This document shows, piece after piece, positions 17,701 through 25,477 of a stretch of 45,218 nucleotides of DNA. The notes under the pieces were generated by a model. That model was not told the origin of the DNA, searched no databases, and worked only from the letters and a program-made list of their open reading frames with translations. The stretch is from Candidatus Fibrimonadaceae bacterium (GTDB lineage: Bacteria; Fibrobacterota; Fibrobacteria; Fibrobacterales; Fibrobacteraceae). The stretch covers positions 1 through 45,218 of the forward strand of contig JAITFO010000032.1 in the NCBI GenBank assembly GCA_031281265.1, in the 5' to 3' direction. The position numbers and the translations under genes are program-made. How positions within the stretch are numbered: position 1 is the first letter of the stretch; each line of letters begins with the position of its first letter.

Positions 17701-18619
17701 AGCGACTATCAGTTCTAATGTCGCGGAGTTTGCATTTGGCGTGAATCTCACAGCGCAAGGAACAACCAAGAATATTCTGCTCTCCGGAGATATAAATGCC
17801 ATAGGTAATGGAAAAATAGGTTACAACAGCTTAACCATGTTTGATGTGTCTCTTTTCAGGATTTATTGGCATGATGCTCCTATAAAAAATGGTATAATTG
17901 AAATACGCGCATATAACGATTACCCTTTGTGTTCCAATGCGGACGAAAGCTGTACTATTTTTATGGATATAAACGGGCAGCTCACCAAACTGAATATGCA
18001 ACCTACAACAGATTGTAGCATAGAGGCTTCGCCCGCACTCATCTATTACAGCATGTTGCTCGGTTGCATATCGGCAGATTATGAGTCTTCTGGGAATTTT
18101 TTTGACCCATTTAAATTGAGAAATAAAGGCGTTGGTATAGCGATGTCTTATGTAGGGAATAAAGCATTGGGCGCGGATGTAATAGGAGATGTGGATTTTA
18201 AATGGACTTTTGCCGAATTAGGCGATGTTGCTCAAGAAACGGATACAAATTATGTAAAAATTCCAATTAGCCTTTCAAAGTGGGTTAAAAGTTTAGAAGT
18301 TGTTTTGGGTTTCACAAATGATATAAGCTCGGATCCACGTTACTACCAATCCCATGAATTAGGCCTGCGCTATTCGCTGCCAGTTTTTGACCCGAATGAG
18401 ACAAATGTCAACTTGATAGAACCATCTTTGGATATAAGTACTAATTTAGTTAGACGTAGCTATCAAATTCAACAGGAAAGCGGGCAAGACGAGGCTCGTT
18501 TGGAAAAAAATGTAGGTTTAGTTTATAGGCACAAATTTTGGGATCCCTGCATTTTGGGAATTGGTAGGTGCAAGGCAAGGGAGACTAGAGTCGATGAGAA
18601 AGGAAATGAAACAGAGTGA
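14738..18619 (+). CDS. TamB/AsmA-like translocation and assembly protein
   Basis: A 1,293-residue protein with one N-terminal membrane anchor (about 10-28, 'IIILLISITVLSVILFIGY') and a long periplasmic beta-rich body, as in TamB and AsmA-type proteins that span the periplasm and take part in outer-membrane protein or lipid transport. The C-terminal third fits DUF490/TamB ('GKIGYNSLTMFDVSLFRI', then a predicted amphipathic beta region ending 'GLVYRHKFWDP'). No TamA/BamA partner lies nearby. The start overlaps sufE by 4 bp. The 3' end overlaps the convergent aroA by 35 bp. Family placement is likely but rests on layout more than on single motifs. Confidence 0.75.
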   Translation: MKEIILGKKTIILLISITVLSVILFIGYRVARVKVFSLFSNSINIGEVQIVPKKFHMEFPFKYSWESISVVISGVDLFFENPKIVLDPILGYRRELLNVSIDSVYARIKPEMFTDTSKSDLKKLSHPDLWLPFRVSVNVGKAEVDVRKVGRWNLDSLVAVKSGRQKRFYIRAKDIRGTHIARNIFLNTDYRWNELFSDASISITDRINDSIAIDLNALRERLENLSANIKINIDDVPFWLQDKWPSKAPSITKIALNTNVSYNILTHKMDFNLDLKTRIGEFWQLPAFDAAISAFGNDLSISQSEITLKGDKGEGIKFKGSLDKNLDGSGELEINGINITLGPETLPTDVKFHKITKKGSYASADFTTGAGSHFIAKVADLNNPTIMFSADLDPNEPWAVQWTRDNVKLANPTVLTGSFSFAEIMLRANLKTGVPYAYYAAADELDVSLWLDPEGIRFPKGTIKRNGYESSFTGKVMWNEKNFTFKLNQQGGGEADVYGKFIPKIDLNLQSINTLELPFADTAMLKGYNGIISGNWNHDFLYKRGKASVSLSTVFHDLKLDAKSNVVMHNDSLIVKDFEVEQENKKITGSLSALLPTRPEEKFEILRAAISVPNMNIASLLTAFKDSTLLSGFANGNLEYDKKTGLAGELILSKIVLRGLDSNNIKFSDFRLETFGHSAKVFVRLFLRDGLWNGNLEAGVDKIGQESNLPIYLSYSASNIDNVGSLKFEGLLNKDFEKIFGDVRVLGDWFLPSGMGEIKKADINISMKTIPGKNALDSLTAKFNTGQNIYEFGIFKIPFGFSGQINRGMLLADTILVYGQNDEKITARLQFDLDKAVLKDLSFNTELFTLLLLNEHWIKIRNGTGRTRFDNDGITVFAELPSISYRMESADYGTLAANLKGQAAYRFPFHVGQSQTNSSITGNFEIGRASYKNNIVILDPRNPDKTLKTWSKFIESMFKEKRVSATEKSALTGRPTALNIKIQTGREEATISSNVAEFAFGVNLTAQGTTKNILLSGDINAIGNGKIGYNSLTMFDVSLFRIYWHDAPIKNGIIEIRAYNDYPLCSNADESCTIFMDINGQLTKLNMQPTTDCSIEASPALIYYSMLLGCISADYESSGNFFDPFKLRNKGVGIAMSYVGNKALGADVIGDVDFKWTFAELGDVAQETDTNYVKIPISLSKWVKSLEVVLGFTNDISSDPRYYQSHELGLRYSLPVFDPNETNVNLIEPSLDISTNLVRRSYQIQQESGQDEARLEKNVGLVYRHKFWDPCILGIGRCKARETRVDEKGNETE

Positions 18620-19802
18620 AATAATTTGGGAAAGTTTTATTGACACAAGCCGGATTTAAAATCGTGATTTCTGCTCCATTTTTTTGCGGCGAATTTAAAG
18701 AGAGCAAGCTGAAGCTCATTGCCATTCTGTGGTCGTTATAGGTTTCTATGGTTGCGGGTAAAATCTGCTCTGGTGGGGTTATCTCTATAAAATCATCGCC
18801 AGCTGTTATCTCTGCACCAACTTTGCGGAGTTCGTTTGCCATTGCGGAAATTCTATCGGTTTCCTTTACTTTCCAACTGGCTATGCCTGTGATTTTTGTT
18901 TTGCCTTTTGCGTAAAGGGCAAGGGGGCAGATGGTCATCGCGGCATCCGGGAAAAGCGTAGCGTCCACGGTTATACCAGTTAACTCCTCTCCCATTTCTT
19001 TTAGCACATCCAAAAATTTCACATCGCCTTGCAAACTGTCTTCTTCTATACCGTGAATAATAACATTCCCTTTTGTTATTGCCGCTGCTGCCCAAAAATA
19101 ACTCGCAGAAGAAGCGTCTCCCTCTATTTTGAGACTTTGGGCTTTATAAACTCCCTTTTCTATCTTAAAACTTTTATAATCGTTATTCTCAACTTTTATT
19201 CCAAATTTATCCATCAAACGCATTGTCATATACACATAAGGTTTTGATATCAGTTCGCCGTCCACAATTATCTCCAAAGGATTTTTGCAATACGGTGCTG
19301 CTATTAAAAGCGCAGATAAAAATTGGCTGGATATATTCCCTTTTATATGAACTGTTCCGCCATTTAATCCATTTGCTTCTATCTTTAACGGCGGGTAACC
19401 GTCATGTCCCAAATAGTTTATATTTGCTCCTAAAGAACGCAGGGCATCCACCAAATCCTTTATAGGACGCTCGTGCATTCTCAAATCGCCTTGCAAAACA
19501 TATTCGCCTTCTCCAAGGCATAAAACCGCAGTTAGGGAACGCATTGCAGTTCCTGCGTTGCCCAGAAATAGCTCTGCTTTTTTGTTTGGGAAATGTGCAT
19601 TAGCTCCTTTGCCCAATTTCTCCAAAGCATTTCTCATATATTTTGTGTCGTCGCTTTCCAAGATGCCAAAGAACTCACTTTCGCCTTCTGCCAAAGCTCC
19701 CATCAGCAATACCCTGTTAGAAATGCTCTTTGAGCCGGGAACCGTAATCTCTCCGTTGAAATGCGATGTTGGCTTTAAGACAATCTTTTCTGTTCTTTCC
19801 AT
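18585..19802 (-). CDS. aroA: 3-phosphoshikimate 1-carboxyvinyltransferase (EPSP synthase)
   Basis: It joins shikimate-3-phosphate and PEP in the shikimate pathway (cytosol). Clear family motifs: 'PGSKSISNRVLL', 'LGNAGTAMRSL', 'RPIKDLVDALR', 'SSQFLSALL', 'EGDASSASYFWAA', 'WKVKETDRI' and 'YNDHRMAMSFSL'. At 405 residues it is slightly short. Ser89 occupies the position of Pro101 of the E. coli enzyme, where P101S is a known glyphosate-tolerance change. The ATG at 19802 has GAGAG just upstream; a TTG at 19811 is the alternative. It lies 10 bp after the ftsE-like gene and converges with the TamB-like gene, overlapping it by 35 bp. Confidence 0.96.
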   Translation of the reverse strand: MERTEKIVLKPTSHFNGEITVPGSKSISNRVLLMGALAEGESEFFGILESDDTKYMRNALEKLGKGANAHFPNKKAELFLGNAGTAMRSLTAVLCLGEGEYVLQGDLRMHERPIKDLVDALRSLGANINYLGHDGYPPLKIEANGLNGGTVHIKGNISSQFLSALLIAAPYCKNPLEIIVDGELISKPYVYMTMRLMDKFGIKVENNDYKSFKIEKGVYKAQSLKIEGDASSASYFWAAAAITKGNVIIHGIEEDSLQGDVKFLDVLKEMGEELTGITVDATLFPDAAMTICPLALYAKGKTKITGIASWKVKETDRISAMANELRKVGAEITAGDDFIEITPPEQILPATIETYNDHRMAMSFSLLSLNSPQKNGAEITILNPACVNKTFPNYFTLFHFLSHRL

Positions 19803-19812
19803 AACTCTCAAC

Positions 19813-20499
19813 TCATAGTATGTCTCTCTGCAAAGTTCCTTGATTCATAACCAAGTGCCTATAGGGTGTGTTTTGATAAAACGTGGGGTTATGGGTTGCC
19901 ATTATTACGGAAGTTCCAGTTGCGTTTATTTTTTGGAAAATTTTGAACACTTCATTTGCGTTTTCTGGGTCAAGATTGCCGGTTGGTTCGTCCGCTATCA
20001 AAAGATGTGGATTGTGAATCATAGCGCGGGCAATAGCAGCTCTTTGTTGCTCGCCTCCAGAGAGTTCAGCAGGCAATGCATTTTTTTTATGTGCAATTCC
20101 AACATAGCTAAGAGTTTCAAAAACCCGTTTTTTTATTTCCGCTTGCGAATATCTGGTGGAGACTAAAAGTGATATGGCTACATTTTCAAAAACGGTTCTG
20201 TCGGAGAGCAGTTTAAAATCTTGGAAAACTATTCCTATTTTTCGTCTCAGAGCTTGTACTTTTCTAAGTGATATTTTTTTGCTGTCAAAGTGTTCATCTC
20301 CAAAATCCACCAAGACTTGCCCTTTGCTCTCCTTATCTGGGAATTCATCCATGTATACCATCTTTAAAAGCGTTGTTTTGCCCGCCCCGCTCGCTCCTGT
20401 CAAAAATATGAATTCGCCTTTGCTTATCTTCAAATTCACATTTGAAAGTGCGGTGATACCGCCTGAATAAGTTTTTGAAACATGAAGGAATGATATCAT
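19813..20499 (-). CDS. ftsE: FtsE-like ABC transporter ATPase
   Basis: This 228-residue ATPase has Walker A 'GASGAGKTT' (35-43), Q-loop 'VFQDFKLL', signature 'LSGGEQQR', Walker B 'LLIADEPTGNLD' and switch 'MATHN'. The close match to FtsE ('MISFLHVSKTYSGGITALSN', 'FQDFKLLSDRTVFENV') supports a role with FtsX in activating cell-wall hydrolases at division. No ftsX follows; the next gene is aroA. A LolD/MacB-type ATPase is the alternative. TATATT lies 10 nt before the ATG. Confidence 0.82.
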   Translation of the reverse strand: MISFLHVSKTYSGGITALSNVNLKISKGEFIFLTGASGAGKTTLLKMVYMDEFPDKESKGQVLVDFGDEHFDSKKISLRKVQALRRKIGIVFQDFKLLSDRTVFENVAISLLVSTRYSQAEIKKRVFETLSYVGIAHKKNALPAELSGGEQQRAAIARAMIHNPHLLIADEPTGNLDPENANEVFKIFQKINATGTSVIMATHNPTFYQNTPYRHLVMNQGTLQRDIL

Positions 20500-20541
20500 A
20501 ATCAGTAGAAATATAGAAAAAATATAGGAAAATATAAAAAA

Positions 20542-22011
20542 TTAAAAGCCAAAATCGGTGATTTCTTTTTCCTCTTTTTTCTCAACCTCAAAAGCTTTTG
20601 CCTGTTGATGAATTTTGTTGCCTTCCACATATATAGCTCTTTGTGGGCGAACAGGGCATATAAACTCGCAGCCCCCGCAACCTACGCATAGATCCGCATC
20701 TACGTAAGGTACAGTTAAACCGTCTTTGTAAGGAATCATTTTTACGGCTTGAGTGGGGCAGTGCTCGGAACACGCGCCGCAATTTGTCCCTTCCGTATGA
20801 ACAACGCAAAGCTCCGGCTCAAAAACAACCTTCCCAACCTGCAAACGGTGTTTTTGCCCCATCGTTAGCGAAGTCAATGCATCATTCGGGCATACATTGG
20901 CGCATACGGTGCAGTCAAAATTGCAAAATCCTTTTTCAAAATACATAACGGGCATCATCATCCCGCCTATGCCGTATTCCATGAATGCTGGTTTCAATAC
21001 CTTTGAGGGGCATTTGGATATGCACAGATGGCAAGACGAGCAGTGTTTGAGCAAATGCTCTGCACTAATTGCTCCGGGAGGGCTAATCGCGTTTGTTTTT
21101 GTCTGTGCAAAAACCGCCGGAGCGGCAACGGCAACGGTTAATCCGGTCAGTAGAAATTTCCTTTTGCTCTTATCCACCGTGGGTTGAACTTCTGGCTTTT
21201 TTTTATTCATTGCAAAGGATATCGCTTTTTTGTTGCAGTTGTCTATGCAGTTAAAGCAATTTACGCACCTGCTGTAATCTATGGATTTTGTCTCTGCGTT
21301 TATGCAAGACGCTTTGCATTTTTTTGCGCATATACCGCAAGAAGCGCATTTGTCGCTATCTATTCGGATTTTGAAAAGCGAAAATTTATTGCATAGTCCT
21401 AAAATAGTTCCTACGGGGCATATAGTGTTGCAATAAAGCCGTCCTTTTGCCCAAGCCAGCACGCCTATAATCGCAAAGGTGAGCAAAGCAATACTGAGCG
21501 AAAAAACGCTGAGTATAATTATTTCAGTTCGGTAAAAAACGTAATTGCCAAAGTGGTTAAAGACATAAGCTAAAGCGTTGTTCATCGCCAAGTAAACAGG
21601 TTTGAATATATGCACGGATATTCTGCCGTAGGCACTGTATGGGTCTAGCAAACCTACCTCTATGGTATAACCCAAATTAAAGGGGACTAGGAAAACAGCT
21701 AATACAGACCAGCGCAATATCGGGTTGTTTTTTTTGTAGAATCTTTTGCGATTACTTTTTGGGCAGCGGTTAGCTATGTCTTGAAAAATTCCCATAGGGC
21801 AAATAGATGAGCAATAAACCCGCCCGAACAACCAAGTGAGAACCAAAATAAAACCCATAGCGAGAATATTACGCGAAAGCCAAGCTGGGATAAACTGAAT
21901 TTGCCCCAAGACATGGATTTGCAGAGGCAATATGCCTGCAAAGTCCAGAAAAAAGAAGGTCAGTAAACTAAAAATGAGAAGCGATATTATAACTCGTAAT
22001 TTTTTAAGCAT
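20542..22011 (-). CDS. Membrane polyferredoxin, NapH/YccM-like (second copy)
   Basis: A 489-residue paralogue of the protein at 8538-9992 with the same order: membrane helices with 'CSSICPMG' and 'CNTICPVG', ferredoxin clusters 'CASCGICAKKC' and 'CVNCFNCIDNC', an internal Tat-like segment 'SKRKFLLTG' (283-290) followed by a hydrophobic stretch ending 'AVFAQT', then clusters 'CSSCHLCISKCP', 'CTVCANVCP', 'CGACSEHCP' and 'CVGCGGCEFICP'. ATG 22011, 10 bp after the GH5 stop, is favoured; the frame opens at a TTG at 22035. It is placed as the last gene of the polysaccharide operon, an unexpected position, and may be read through from it. Its electron partner is unknown. Confidence 0.85.
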   Translation of the reverse strand: MLKKLRVIISLLIFSLLTFFFLDFAGILPLQIHVLGQIQFIPAWLSRNILAMGFILVLTWLFGRVYCSSICPMGIFQDIANRCPKSNRKRFYKKNNPILRWSVLAVFLVPFNLGYTIEVGLLDPYSAYGRISVHIFKPVYLAMNNALAYVFNHFGNYVFYRTEIIILSVFSLSIALLTFAIIGVLAWAKGRLYCNTICPVGTILGLCNKFSLFKIRIDSDKCASCGICAKKCKASCINAETKSIDYSRCVNCFNCIDNCNKKAISFAMNKKKPEVQPTVDKSKRKFLLTGLTVAVAAPAVFAQTKTNAISPPGAISAEHLLKHCSSCHLCISKCPSKVLKPAFMEYGIGGMMMPVMYFEKGFCNFDCTVCANVCPNDALTSLTMGQKHRLQVGKVVFEPELCVVHTEGTNCGACSEHCPTQAVKMIPYKDGLTVPYVDADLCVGCGGCEFICPVRPQRAIYVEGNKIHQQAKAFEVEKKEEKEITDFGF

Positions 22012-22021
22012 AAGTTTTATA

Positions 22022-22133
22022 TCACTTGACTGCAATTTTTTTGACTGAATTTCCCTGCTTGACTATGTAAACGCCAGCTTTCTGCGGTTTTACATTGCCA
22101 AGAGGTACGCCTTTTATTGTATAGTAACTAACT
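22022..22133 (-). repeat. Shared enzyme tail, copy 1 (GH5)
   Basis: DNA encoding the tail from 'YYTIKGVPLGNVKPQ' to the end; near-identical at DNA level to the copies at 23398, 25365, 27901 and 32191. This copy ends AVK instead of AVR. Confidence 0.85.
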
Positions 22134-23395
22134 AATTGAGACGCCCATGCGCTACTTACTCGCTGGCGAACATCCGCAGGATGGTCATTGAGAGTTGGAG
22201 TCTCTCCATCTTCGCCGACTATGTTTTTAAACCCGGCGACTAGTTGTTGGTCTGTAAAAGCAGGGGGGGTGCTCTTGCGGTTGTAATAATAAATCACTTC
22301 GCCATTATCAGGATTCAACTGAACATCCCACAGCACGGGGCACATATCGCGTGTGTATATAGCTTCCGCAACTTTTAAAGTGTAGTTGCGAACCTGTGCC
22401 TGAGTTCGCCCACGGCTATCATTTAATTTAGCCGCAAAACCATACTCACCGATGATTACAGGAATATCGTTATCAACAAAGGTTGTCTTCATCTTATCCA
22501 TTTCGTTGTTCAGCGCGTTTATATCCGCTGGCGTTCCCCATGTGCCGATAAAATCCGTCCACTCACCATCTTCATTTATGTGAGTAAAACCGAATGGGTC
22601 GTAGTAGTGCACAGATACCGCCTGACGATTTTTTGAATCTGTAGGCATTTTGAATAAAGGGTCAATGGTTCTATCTATATTTGTAGCATATCCAGCGATT
22701 AGCAGATGACGTTCACCATTGTTGCCACCAGAAGCACGAACCAAATCTGTAAATTTTTGATTTATAGAGTTTAATAAACCATAAGCTCTATCTTTGTTTC
22801 CAGAATTATCGTACTGATTCCATACGCTCTGCCAAACGCCTTCTTCATTTAGAGATTCAAAAACGAGATAGCCGCTTTTGTCTTTAAACTTAGCGGTTAT
22901 TTGCTCCCAAATGCGGATATATTTTTTCATGCACTCGGCAGAATCGGTAGGAAATTTCTCCCACCATCCTCCATCCCAGTGAATATTTACAATGGCATAC
23001 ATTCCGTTACCGAGTACATAATTGACAATTTGCTCAACTCTATTCATCAGTGCAGGATTTATTGTATAGGTACCGCCAGCGTTATCTCCAGTCATCCTAT
23101 TAGACCACGCAACTGGAATACGCACTGTTTTAAACCCAGCATCCGCATATCCCTTCACAATCGCGTTGGTAATTTCTGGGCTACCCCAAGAAGTTTCCAA
23201 AGTCTCCATACCGTTCACCCAATTCTCGCAACCACTATCTCCAGGGTCGCAAACTATCCTTGCTTCCATAGTATTCCCTATGTTAATTCCAAGCCCCATA
23301 TCCTTTACCACCTGTGCAGTGGTCATGGTCAGAGGGTCGGTTTGCGCCCATAATTGGGCACAGGCAAAAACCAAAATTGTAACAATGTTTTTCAT
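22022..23395 (-). CDS. GH5 family endoglucanase-like enzyme with C-terminal tail
   Basis: A secreted 457-residue glycoside hydrolase, probably acting on beta-1,4-glucan (cellulose or mixed-linkage glucan). Signal peptide 1-17. The GH5 fold is shown by 'GLGINIGNTME', 'VRIPVAW', 'VNIHWDGGWW', acid/base E184 in 'FESLNE' and nucleophile E317 in 'IIGEYG'. There is no serine linker; instead a short linker contains a 45-bp repeat in frame ('HPADVRQRVSSAWASQL'). The common island tail follows ('KAGVYIVKQGNSVKKIAVK'). It starts 2 bp after the GH43 gene and its RBS lies inside that gene's last codons. Confidence 0.92.
   Translation of the reverse strand: MKNIVTILVFACAQLWAQTDPLTMTTAQVVKDMGLGINIGNTMEARIVCDPGDSGCENWVNGMETLETSWGSPEITNAIVKGYADAGFKTVRIPVAWSNRMTGDNAGGTYTINPALMNRVEQIVNYVLGNGMYAIVNIHWDGGWWEKFPTDSAECMKKYIRIWEQITAKFKDKSGYLVFESLNEEGVWQSVWNQYDNSGNKDRAYGLLNSINQKFTDLVRASGGNNGERHLLIAGYATNIDRTIDPLFKMPTDSKNRQAVSVHYYDPFGFTHINEDGEWTDFIGTWGTPADINALNNEMDKMKTTFVDNDIPVIIGEYGFAAKLNDSRGRTQAQVRNYTLKVAEAIYTRDMCPVLWDVQLNPDNGEVIYYYNRKSTPPAFTDQQLVAGFKNIVGEDGETPTLNDHPADVRQRVSSAWASQLVSYYTIKGVPLGNVKPQKAGVYIVKQGNSVKKIAVK
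22142..22186. repeat. 45-bp in-frame interspersed repeat in GH5 linker
   Basis: The element is flanked on both sides by ATTGAGA (22135-22141 and 22187-22193), which looks like a target-site duplication or insertion into a tandem ATTGAGAATT array. The identical element with identical flanks lies at 32311-32355. Its length is a multiple of three and contains no stop in the gene's frame. Confidence 0.8.
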
Positions 23396-23406
23396 ATTTA
23401 CCTCAC
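23393..23406 (-). promoter_or_regulatory. Stop/RBS/start junction GH43-GH5
   Basis: GTGAGGTAAATATG on the minus strand: the last codons of the GH43 tail (GTG AGG TAA) supply the GAGG ribosome-binding site of the GH5 gene, so the two are translationally coupled. Confidence 0.7.
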
Positions 23407-23510
23407 CGCTATCTTTTTAACTGAATTTCCTTGCTTGACTATATAAACGCCAGCTTTTTGCGGTTTTACATTTCCAAGCGGCTCGCCTTTTATTGTATAG
23501 TAACTAACTA
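23398..23510 (-). repeat. Shared enzyme tail, copy 2 (GH43)
   Basis: It encodes 'YYTIKGEPLGNVKPQ' to 'KKIAVR' and ends GTG AGG TAA. It is followed (23511-23540) by tandem ATTGAGAATT units. Confidence 0.85.
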
Positions 23511-25362
23511 ATTGAGAATTGAGAATTGAAAATTGAGAATAATTATGGAGAATAGGGGAGATATCTTCACCTTCGCTGCTGGAGCTGCTGCCGTTATCGG
23601 AACTGCTGCTGGATTCTGCCACAACTTCAAAACTTCCGCAAGATACGGCTGGGTTAAGAGTCACTTTATTGCCACCGCATGTGACCTCGCTCAAAGTGAT
23701 GTTTTTTGTTCCAGGAGTCCAGAACGCATGAGTGCCATTAGAATTCCAGCCTTCTAGAGCATTATCAGAACCGCTTAGGTTAAATAAAAAAGCTGTTCCA
23801 ACTGTAACTCCGGTTCCGCAACTTACATTTGGTCTTGGAACCTCGCTACCAGATACATAACTGGGTTGCAGGTTATTTAAATTGCAAGTTACGTTGACGG
23901 AGGGAGTTGAGCCGCTCTTGAATATATACTTGCTAACACGGAAATTGTTGCCTTTGAACACGAGATATAGGTAATTTTTTACGCCAGTGAGATTAGAAAC
24001 ATTGCATTCAATCTCTTTCCAAGTTGTTAAGCCGCCAGTTGAGCCAATAGAGCAGGTTCCGACTAAAGTAGTATTATTGGTACTATTGTCAGCAGTTCCG
24101 GTTCTGATTTCAATCGAGGCATTTGCATTGGTACTTGCCGCACGCACTACGAATTTTGTAGCACCTGCTGTTCCAAAATCCACACTCTTGAGACTAACCC
24201 AGCTTCCATCCGTTATTGAGATTAGCATCACGCATCTATCGCCTTTATCGCCTGGGCTGTTATAGGCAGCGGCAGCGGTACCGTTGGTTATGGTGCCGGG
24301 GTTAGGAGCGCTGCATATTGCTGTTTTTATGCTGCCGGATTGCTTGAACATAGTAGTTGCCAAAACGGTATCGTAGGGGTTAAAGTTTTTTATCTGATCA
24401 GGACCTGCTGTTGTAAGGGTTGCTTTTTTTATTGTACCGTCCGTGTTGTATTCCAATTTGTCCACGCTCACGCTCCTGCGTTCACCATCAGGGTTACCAT
24501 TTGCTGATTTAAGGCGGCGGTCGTGGTAAAAAACGTACCACTTATTCTTGTACTCTACAACGCTGGCGTGATTATTGCCATATCCCATATCTGCACCATT
24601 GGGCACAATGGTGCCCTTGAAAGTAAAAGGGCCCATAGGATTATCGCCAATCATATAGGCAATGTCAGCGGCTCCATCAAAGTTTTGAGAATAAGAAAAG
24701 TAGTATTTGCCATTATATTTGTGCATAAAAGCGGCTTCAAATGACCTAGTTGCGTTTTCAATAGTCTTTGCCGGGAACTGTACGCTCATCATGTCGCTGT
24801 TCAGCTTTGCCACGCGCAGGTTTGAACCTGCTTGTGTGTCTCCACCACCAAAATATATATATCCTTGACCATCGGAATCTACAAATCCGGCAGGGTCAAA
24901 AAGCCACGGGACGTTGGTATTATTCGCATCGCTTTTAGATATAATCGATTTCCCGCCGGTGAACGGACCTTCGGGACGGTCGGCTGTTACTACTCCTATT
25001 CCGCTCCCGCCGTTTGGAACATAAAGGTAAACCTTGTCGTTTTTCACTGCGGCTCCAGGAGCATAAGCATTACCGAAGGCTGACAAATCCCTCTTTACGC
25101 TAAATACCTCGCCGTGGTCTGTCCAGTTAGCCATATCGTCTGTGGACATTAATGTATAGAACATAATGTCGTAACCACTGGTAGCTGAGCTGTTGCTGTT
25201 GGGGGGGTTGTTGTTGTCGTAAGAAGCATAGACGTAAAGCCTATCTTTCCAAACGAAGGCATTTGGGTCGGCGGTGTACTTTTGGCGTAGGATTGGATTT
25301 GCTGCGAATGCCGTACCTACAGAGATTATTGCCGCGACTGTCAAAAGCAACGCTCTTTTCAT
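23398..25362 (-). CDS. GH43 family glycosidase with carbohydrate-binding and Cys modules
   Basis: A secreted 654-residue enzyme, probably an arabinofuranosidase or xylosidase on arabinoxylan. Signal peptide 1-20. The GH43 five-blade propeller shows catalytic base D32 ('TADPNAF'), D156 ('LFDPAGF') and acid E209 ('RSFEAAF'). A CBM6-like beta domain follows (about 360-480, 'VDFGTAGATKFVVRA', 'YLYLVFKG'), then one copy of a Cys-containing module shared with the GH10 enzyme ('PRPNVSCGTGVTVGTAF'), a poly-Ser linker and the island tail. The linker carries 'NSQ..ILNSQL', translated from ATTGAGAATT repeats. It starts 2 bp after the GH10 stop. Confidence 0.9.
   Translation of the reverse strand: MKRALLLTVAAIISVGTAFAANPILRQKYTADPNAFVWKDRLYVYASYDNNNPPNSNSSATSGYDIMFYTLMSTDDMANWTDHGEVFSVKRDLSAFGNAYAPGAAVKNDKVYLYVPNGGSGIGVVTADRPEGPFTGGKSIISKSDANNTNVPWLFDPAGFVDSDGQGYIYFGGGDTQAGSNLRVAKLNSDMMSVQFPAKTIENATRSFEAAFMHKYNGKYYFSYSQNFDGAADIAYMIGDNPMGPFTFKGTIVPNGADMGYGNNHASVVEYKNKWYVFYHDRRLKSANGNPDGERRSVSVDKLEYNTDGTIKKATLTTAGPDQIKNFNPYDTVLATTMFKQSGSIKTAICSAPNPGTITNGTAAAAYNSPGDKGDRCVMLISITDGSWVSLKSVDFGTAGATKFVVRAASTNANASIEIRTGTADNSTNNTTLVGTCSIGSTGGLTTWKEIECNVSNLTGVKNYLYLVFKGNNFRVSKYIFKSGSTPSVNVTCNLNNLQPSYVSGSEVPRPNVSCGTGVTVGTAFLFNLSGSDNALEGWNSNGTHAFWTPGTKNITLSEVTCGGNKVTLNPAVSCGSFEVVAESSSSSDNGSSSSSEGEDISPILHNYSQFSILNSQLVSYYTIKGEPLGNVKPQKAGVYIVKQGNSVKKIAVR
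23510..23540. repeat. Tandem ATTGAGAATT units in GH43 linker
   Basis: Three imperfect 10-bp units of ATTGAGAATT lie between the Ser linker and the tail, translated as 'SQFSILNSQL'. Related but diverged units occur at 25480-25516 (GH10) and 28014-28050 (PL1). Confidence 0.7.
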
Positions 25363-25373
25363 ATTTACCTCAC
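25360..25373 (-). promoter_or_regulatory. Stop/RBS/start junction GH10-GH43
   Basis: The same GTGAGGTAAATATG arrangement as at 23393-23406: the GH10 stop codon lies inside the ribosome-binding region of the GH43 gene. Confidence 0.7.
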
Positions 25374-25477
25374 TGCGATTTTTCTAACTGAATTTCCCTG
25401 TTTAACTATATAAACTCCAGCTTTTTGCGGCTTTACATTCCCAAGCGGCTCGCCTTTTATTGTATAATAGGTGGCTA
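25365..25477 (-). repeat. Shared enzyme tail, copy 3 (GH10)
   Basis: It encodes 'YYTIKGEPLGNVKPQ' to 'RKIAVR' and ends GTG AGG TAA. Confidence 0.85.
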
